NCBI GenBank assembly: GCA_003151535.1
Contig: PLXT01000020.1
Coordinates: 974 to 11,078 of the forward strand
Length of the DNA: 10,105 nt
Direction of reading: 5' to 3'
Source: Methanobacterium sp.
Lineage (GTDB): Archaea > Methanobacteriota > Methanobacteria > Methanobacteriales > Methanobacteriaceae
Positions 5,699 to 10,105 of the stretch are shown here, one piece after another. The notes below the pieces were generated by a model. It saw nothing but the letters and a program-made list of their open reading frames with translations, was not told where the DNA came from and did not search any database. Made by a program: the position numbers and the translations under genes. The stretch's first letter is position 1; each line of letters opens with the position of its first letter.

Positions 5699-6907
5699 AT
5701 GAAAAATATTATAGTAGTTGGATCGGGTGCTGGTGGAGGAACAATTACCAGAGAACTGGCATCAAAAGGGGTAAATGTTACTTTAATAGAAAAAGGATCA
5801 TTTACAAAGACTGAAAATGCTTATGAACACTATGATAACGCAGATGTGGGAGTTGAACTCTTACAAACAAGCTGTATTGGTGGAACAACCGTTGTAACCG
5901 CTGGAAATGCCGTTAGAACCTGCCAGAAATACCTTAAAAATATGGGTATCGATATTGAAGACGAATTCAATGAAATAGAAGAAGAAATGGGAGTTTCAAC
6001 ACTTCCAGATACACATTTTGGCAAAGGTACTAAGATTATAATGGATAAAGCAGAATCAATGGGATTTAACACCCAAAAAATGCCCAAATTTATCAACCCT
6101 GAATCATGCAAACCCTGTGGTAAATGTGCCTTTGGATGTCCAAGGGATTCAAAATGGACAAGCAATGAATATGTGAACGATGCACTTGATCATGGTGCAA
6201 ATGTTGTGACTAACACCGAAATAACAGAACTCATAACTGTTAATGGTGAAATTAAGGGAGTTAAAAGTAATAATAAAGAATTTCTTGCAGATATAGTTGT
6301 GATATCGGCAGGAGGTATTGAAACACCACGAATACTGAGAAGATCGGGTATAGATGCGGGTAACAACCTGTTTGTTGACACTTTTGTGACTGTTGGCGGT
6401 ATTATTAAGGATATAAAGTTTAAAAATGAAGTACAAATGAATGCTCTGATTAAATTGGATGATCTCATCATGGCACCACATTATTCAGGAATACTCTTTG
6501 ATAACTCAAAGAACCGTGGTGCACGTGAAAATGACATACTTGGAATGATGATTAAAATAGCCGATGAAAGATCGGGTAGGGTTCGTGAAGATTATATTGA
6601 AAAATACAGTACAGCAAAGGATGTTGGTCTACTTGCCAAGGGATCGACGACTGCAGGTGCAATTCTTAACGAGGCAGGTGTTGATCCAACCACACTAACA
6701 TCAACAATTGCTAGGGGAGCACATCCGGGTGGCACAGCTGCCATTGGTGAGGTTGTTAATAAAAATCTTGAAACAGAAATATCCGGACTCTTTGCAGCCG
6801 ATGCAAGTGTTTTCCCAGTGGCACCAGGAGCTCCTCCCGTCCTAACTATTGTTGCCCTTGCAAAAAGGCTTGGTAAATACATTGAAAAGGAATTTCAACT
6901 AGATTAA
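5699..6907 (+). CDS. GMC-like FAD-dependent oxidoreductase with a Cys4 Fe-S-type motif
   Basis: I place the start at the ATG of 5699 (402 residues), because the FAD motif then begins at once; a TTG at 5681 would add six residues without a ribosome site. The N-terminal Rossmann motif is GSGAGGG (8-14), with the ribose-binding Glu31 ending the second strand. SCIGGTT (58-64) matches the GMC signature region. Cys137, 140, 143 and 147 form CxxCxxCxxxCP, a ferredoxin-like 4Fe-4S pattern that some GMC relatives also carry. The C-terminus has AHPGGT (341-346; His342 in the active-site His position), ADASVFP and VLTIVALAKRL. The usual second catalytic Asn/His before LTI is replaced by Pro (PPVLTI). 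It is shorter than classical GMC oxidases (500-600 residues). It should oxidise an alcohol or similar donor, or reduce a substrate from ferredoxin-type electrons; the substrate is unknown. No signal peptide is seen. Confidence 0.82.
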   Translation: MKNIIVVGSGAGGGTITRELASKGVNVTLIEKGSFTKTENAYEHYDNADVGVELLQTSCIGGTTVVTAGNAVRTCQKYLKNMGIDIEDEFNEIEEEMGVSTLPDTHFGKGTKIIMDKAESMGFNTQKMPKFINPESCKPCGKCAFGCPRDSKWTSNEYVNDALDHGANVVTNTEITELITVNGEIKGVKSNNKEFLADIVVISAGGIETPRILRRSGIDAGNNLFVDTFVTVGGIIKDIKFKNEVQMNALIKLDDLIMAPHYSGILFDNSKNRGARENDILGMMIKIADERSGRVREDYIEKYSTAKDVGLLAKGSTTAGAILNEAGVDPTTLTSTIARGAHPGGTAAIGEVVNKNLETEISGLFAADASVFPVAPGAPPVLTIVALAKRLGKYIEKEFQLD

Positions 6908-6911
6908 AATG

Positions 6912-6925
6912 TTATTTTTTTTATT
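6912..6925 (+). terminator. T-tract terminator after the oxidoreductase gene
   Basis: A run of eight T within TTATTTTTTTTATTT starts a few bases past the oxidoreductase stop codon. The 77-base gap up to 6984 separates it from the convergent kinase genes and contains no gene. Confidence 0.45.
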
Positions 6926-6984
6926 TAAGAAATTGATTGCACATTAAAAATTAATATAAAAATATTGATCTAAAATCTATTATA

Positions 6985-8604
6985 TTACAAATTTAATATC
7001 TGGGTGATATTTATTATTGAGGTTTGGAATTCTTTAAATTTTCCCTCTTTATCAAAATTGGGTGTTGTTTCAACATAGACCATGAAACGTTCTCCTTCGG
7101 CACGTATAATCTCTATTTTGTATCCCTGTTTTTTTCCAGTTTCAATGGCCTTTATATTATGTTCAATAAAGGTTTGTCTGGAATCTGATTTGAGAAAACT
7201 TATAAAAGATGTGTTGAAAAGCCCGTTTTTAGTAATGCCTAGTATAGATGCTCCGGTGTTGTTAACTTCGGTGATTATTTCATCCTTGGTAAGTGTAAAA
7301 TAACCTACAGGTGCCGAGTTGTAAAGGTCAAAGTATCTTTTCCGTGAATCCATTATTTCCTGTCTGGATTTTGTAAGTTCTTCCTTCTGCATCTCAATTT
7401 CAATCTGGTGTACCTCGAGATCATGGACCAGTTCTTTGAAATCTTTGGGAATATCGTTCAGATCACCAATTCGGGTGTTTATTATTTCTTCTGCATGTTT
7501 TCTTAGCTCTCGGGATTTATATGCCGTGATTATTGTTTCTTTAATCCCAATTCTTGTTTCATATTCTAATTCCTCAAATATGATCTGGAATTTTGTGCCG
7601 TTACTTCTGTCAAGCAATATTTCTCCTTCAAGTTGCTGTGTGAGATTATTGGTCAATCTAAATCCAAGGGATTCTGTATTTTTAAAGTCCATATCTTCGG
7701 GTATTCCAATACCATTGTCACTTATGGTCAAACAGAATTTATTACCCTGGTAATGTATTAAACTCACAATAATTTCGCCCTGACCATCTGGAAATGCATA
7801 TTTCAATGAATTGGATACCAGTTCGTTTATGATTAAACCACATGGAATAGCTGTCTCCATATTAAATGATACATCCTCTATATCAACCTTTAATCTGATT
7901 CCTGGTGATGTTCTATGACTGCTGAAAAGATCGGTTAGCATACTTGAACCGTATTCTGCAAATTTAATACTTGAAAGATCATCAGACTGATATAAACGTT
8001 CATGAACTTTGGCCATGGATTTAACTCTGTTTAAACTGTCAATAAACAGATCAAGATCCCGTTCATCCTTTACCTGTGTTGATTGTAAAGATAGTAGACT
8101 GGAAATAATTTGCATGTTGTTGTTTACACGGTGGTGGATCTCCCTGAGTAGAATTTCCTGTTCCTTTAAAGATTTTTTAAGAAACTCGTTTTTAGCTATA
8201 ATTTCTGTTGATTCAATCCTTTCTTTCTCGGCTCTATGTCTGTTTAAAGCTATTTCCACATTTGTACGAAGTTCTCTTTCTTCAAATGGTTTAACAATAT
8301 ATGCATAGGGTTCTGTTAATTTTGCACGTTCTAAAATTTCCTCATTTCTGTAGGCTGTCAAGTATATTATTGGTACTCCATACTGGTCGTTTATCTTGTG
8401 GGCTGCTTCAATTCCATCTATCTCACCTTCTAACATAATATCCATTAGAACAAGGTCTGCGCGGATTTCACCTGCTCGAGAGATAGCCTCCTCCCCTGAA
8501 GGCACTAAATAGGGAACTTCATATCCAAGATCTTCCAGTAAAATCTTAATATCCTGCCCTATAAGTTCTTCGTCTTCAACAACCAATATCTTCTCGTTAA
8601 CCAT
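6985..8604 (-). CDS. REC-HisKA_2-HATPase-PAS signalling protein (kinase fused to a PAS tail)
   Basis: This 539-residue cytoplasmic protein has, in order: a receiver domain (1-125; phospho-acceptor Asp55 in LMDIML, Thr83, Lys105 in VKPF); a HisKA_2 dimerisation helix with EIHHRVNNN (155-163; His157/158); and a HATPase with the N-box NELVSNSLKYAF (260-271) and DNGIG (296-300). The kinase part ends near 352 at ELEYETRI, exactly where the upstream paralogue ends. Residues 360-425 then form a charged helical segment (KSRELRKHAEE, VHDLEVHQIEIEMQKEEL) and 425-537 a PAS domain (APVGYFTL). That tail is the usual front end of methanogen PAS sensor proteins, so this looks like a fusion. The kinase probably autophosphorylates and passes phosphate to or from receivers; no DNA-binding output is present. 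The start overlaps the upstream gene by eight bases, with AGGGT in front. Confidence 0.88.
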   Translation of the reverse strand: MVNEKILVVEDEELIGQDIKILLEDLGYEVPYLVPSGEEAISRAGEIRADLVLMDIMLEGEIDGIEAAHKINDQYGVPIIYLTAYRNEEILERAKLTEPYAYIVKPFEERELRTNVEIALNRHRAEKERIESTEIIAKNEFLKKSLKEQEILLREIHHRVNNNMQIISSLLSLQSTQVKDERDLDLFIDSLNRVKSMAKVHERLYQSDDLSSIKFAEYGSSMLTDLFSSHRTSPGIRLKVDIEDVSFNMETAIPCGLIINELVSNSLKYAFPDGQGEIIVSLIHYQGNKFCLTISDNGIGIPEDMDFKNTESLGFRLTNNLTQQLEGEILLDRSNGTKFQIIFEELEYETRIGIKETIITAYKSRELRKHAEEIINTRIGDLNDIPKDFKELVHDLEVHQIEIEMQKEELTKSRQEIMDSRKRYFDLYNSAPVGYFTLTKDEIITEVNNTGASILGITKNGLFNTSFISFLKSDSRQTFIEHNIKAIETGKKQGYKIEIIRAEGERFMVYVETTPNFDKEGKFKEFQTSIINITQILNL

Positions 8605-10042
8605 CTGTTTTTACCCTATCTCTATACTCCAGTTCATTAAATATAAGATTGTATGTTGTACCATTATTTTTATCAAGTTCTATGGTTGCTTTTAATTGTT
8701 TGGTAAGATATTTAATCAGTTGCATTCCAAATGTATCGGTCTTTTCCGGGTCAATATCTGCAGAGATACCCACACCGTTATCACTTACAATCATATTATA
8801 TTTATTATTATCATCTAAATGTAATTCTATTTTTATCTCTCCAATTCTGTTATCTGGAAATGCATATTTCAATGAATTTGCAACCATTTCATCTATTATG
8901 AGTCCGCAGGGTATTGCTGTTTCAATGTTTAGTGAAACCTCTTCAACATCGATGTTCATTTTAATATTACTTTTATCGAGTTCATAAAAGTAAAGCAAGT
9001 CTTCTGTTAATATCTTTACATATTCATCAAATCTGATCTTTGCAAGATCCTCAGACTGGTACAGTTTTTCGTGCAGGATAGCTATGCTTCTTACCCTGTT
9101 TTGGGTTTCCTTGAATATGTCAATAGATTTTTGATCGTTAATATATCTTGATTGTAGGCGTAGCAGGCTTGATATTACTTGTAAATTATTTTTCACCCTG
9201 TGGTGTATCTCTTGTAATAACATTTCCTTTTCCTTGAGTGATGATTTGATTTTTTCATCTGCAAGTTTTTGTTCAGTGATGTCCTGTTCTGTTCCAACAA
9301 TTCTAAGTGGTTTGCCATTTGGATCTGTTATGACTTCCCCTTTAGATGAAAGTATTCTGACTGTTCCATCTGGTCGGACTATACGATAGTCATTTGCAAA
9401 TGGTGTTTGATGATTTAATGCACCTTTCATACTATTTTGAACAGTTTGTCTATCATCGGAGTGTATGATCTCCATCATTGATTGATAGTTGTTACCAAAC
9501 TTCGTTGGATCAACACTCATTATATTATAAAATTCATCTGAACAGTTCAGTTCGAGTGTTTCAAGATCCCATTCCCAGCTACCAATATGCCCAATTTTCT
9601 GGGCTTCCATGAGTTGTCTGTGACTACTTCTTAAGGCCTCTTCAGCATTTTTCCTCTTAGAATGCTCTTTAACTTCCTCTAATGCCCTGTTAACAGCATG
9701 CACAATCTTTGAAAGGCTGCCTTTAAGGACATAATCTGTTGCACCGCATTTTAATGCTTCTATTGCGAAGTCTTCTCCCATCTTTCCGCTGACAAAGATA
9801 AACGGAACATCTGGTGATTTATCTTTGGCAATTTTCAAGGCAGAAATTCCATCAAAATGAGGAAGTGAATGATCAGCAAGGATAACATCAGGTTTAAATG
9901 ATTTTAATTCATTTAAATAGTCTTCTTCTTCTTCTACTCTTATTGAAGAGAAGTTCATTCCACTTCGTTTGAGTTCACGATTAATTAACTCTGCATCAAA
10001 TGGAACATCTTCAAGTATCAAAATTTTGAGGTCCTCTTCCAA
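8597..10042 (-). CDS. REC-PAS-HisKA_2-HATPase histidine kinase
   Basis: This 481-residue cytoplasmic kinase begins with a receiver domain (4-125; acidic pair Glu11/Asp12, phospho-acceptor Asp57 in LADHSLP, Lys107 in YVLKGS). A helix linker follows, then a PAS domain (about 145-262) with GHIGSWEWDL and a PAC-type end (DGTVRI...IVGTEQDITE). The HisKA_2 helix has EIHHRVKNNLQ (278-288; His280/281). The HATPase has an N-box DEMVANSLKYAF (384-395), with Asp where Asn is usual, and DNGVG (421-425). The receiver-first order suggests that the kinase is controlled by phosphorylation from another protein as well as by its PAS ligand. It starts at TTG (10042) with GAGGGT about seven bases upstream; the next Met is residue 29, inside the receiver. 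It leads an operon with the overlapping second kinase, its paralogue. Confidence 0.9.
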   Translation of the reverse strand: MEEDLKILILEDVPFDAELINRELKRSGMNFSSIRVEEEEDYLNELKSFKPDVILADHSLPHFDGISALKIAKDKSPDVPFIFVSGKMGEDFAIEALKCGATDYVLKGSLSKIVHAVNRALEEVKEHSKRKNAEEALRSSHRQLMEAQKIGHIGSWEWDLETLELNCSDEFYNIMSVDPTKFGNNYQSMMEIIHSDDRQTVQNSMKGALNHQTPFANDYRIVRPDGTVRILSSKGEVITDPNGKPLRIVGTEQDITEQKLADEKIKSSLKEKEMLLQEIHHRVKNNLQVISSLLRLQSRYINDQKSIDIFKETQNRVRSIAILHEKLYQSEDLAKIRFDEYVKILTEDLLYFYELDKSNIKMNIDVEEVSLNIETAIPCGLIIDEMVANSLKYAFPDNRIGEIKIELHLDDNNKYNMIVSDNGVGISADIDPEKTDTFGMQLIKYLTKQLKATIELDKNNGTTYNLIFNELEYRDRVKTDG

Positions 10043-10043
10043 T

Positions 10044-10089
10044 TTTAAACCCTCTTGAATAATTTAATGTTCAATAGTAACAATTATAG
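10044..10089 (-). promoter_or_regulatory. Promoter and ribosome site of the kinase operon
   Basis: On the minus strand, CTATAATT (10089-10082) is TATA-like and predicts a transcript start near 10059. This would leave a leader of about 17 bases that contains GAGGGT, a good ribosome site for the TTG start at 10042. The fit of box, leader and ribosome site supports the TTG as the true start. Confidence 0.45.
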
Positions 10090-10105
10090 TGAAGTACCAA
10101 AAGTT

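Noticed and set aside
6149..6882. Antisense reading frames of about 95-110 codons inside the oxidoreductase gene
   Set aside because: They lie opposite a well-supported gene, have no ribosome sites and give no recognisable protein.
1..10105. tRNA, rRNA, CRISPR array, transposase or integrase
   Set aside because: No cloverleaf, spaced direct repeats, terminal inverted repeats or recombinase motifs were found on either strand by eye.

Overview
The window is AT-rich DNA with compact genes, purine-rich GGTGA/GGAGG-type ribosome sites, TATA-like boxes and T-tract ends. It looks archaeal, most likely a methanogen of the Methanobacteriales (Methanobacterium-like). The signs are a NucS/EndoMS mismatch endonuclease, HisKA_2-type kinases with receiver and PAS domains, and an MTH538-type TIR-like protein. 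The genus is an inference from gene content and style, not from a marker gene.

Layout, left to right. (1) At 2-268 (+) is the C-terminal part of a TIR-like protein cut by the window edge, followed by T-tracts. (2) At 365-2392 (+) is a two-gene operon: a CoxD-type MoxR AAA+ ATPase and a CoxE-type von Willebrand A protein with a complete metal-binding site. No molybdenum CO dehydrogenase genes are seen beside them. (3) At 2639-3626 (-) is nucS, then a 50-codon stump of an ABC-transporter substrate-binding protein that stops just after its lipoprotein/anchor region. (4) At 3937-4977 (+) is a stand-alone cobalamin-binding sensor-like protein carrying CarH-type motifs, behind a 310-base divergent regulatory region with a 9-base inverted repeat. 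(5) At 5196-6907 (+) are a small multi-pass membrane protein and a short GMC-like FAD oxidoreductase with a four-cysteine Fe-S-type motif. (6) At 6985-10042 (-) are two overlapping signalling genes, REC-PAS-HisKA_2-HATPase followed by REC-HisKA_2-HATPase-PAS.

How they may work together. The ATPase and VWA proteins almost certainly act as a chaperone-like pair, with an unknown client. The two kinases are tandem paralogues with N-terminal receivers and no DNA-binding output, so they probably relay phosphate within a wider multi-component network. The second kinase carries an extra C-terminal segment that looks like the front end of another sensor protein, which suggests a gene fusion. The cobalamin protein is a plausible small-molecule, redox or light sensor, but nothing in the sequence links it directly to the kinases.

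Most of the window is ordinary chromosomal content. The points most worth a second look are the cobalamin sensor, the orphan CoxDE-like pair, the kinase/PAS fusion, the truncated binding protein, and a possible nine-codon leader peptide overlapping the nucS start. No tRNA, rRNA, CRISPR array or intact mobile element was seen.
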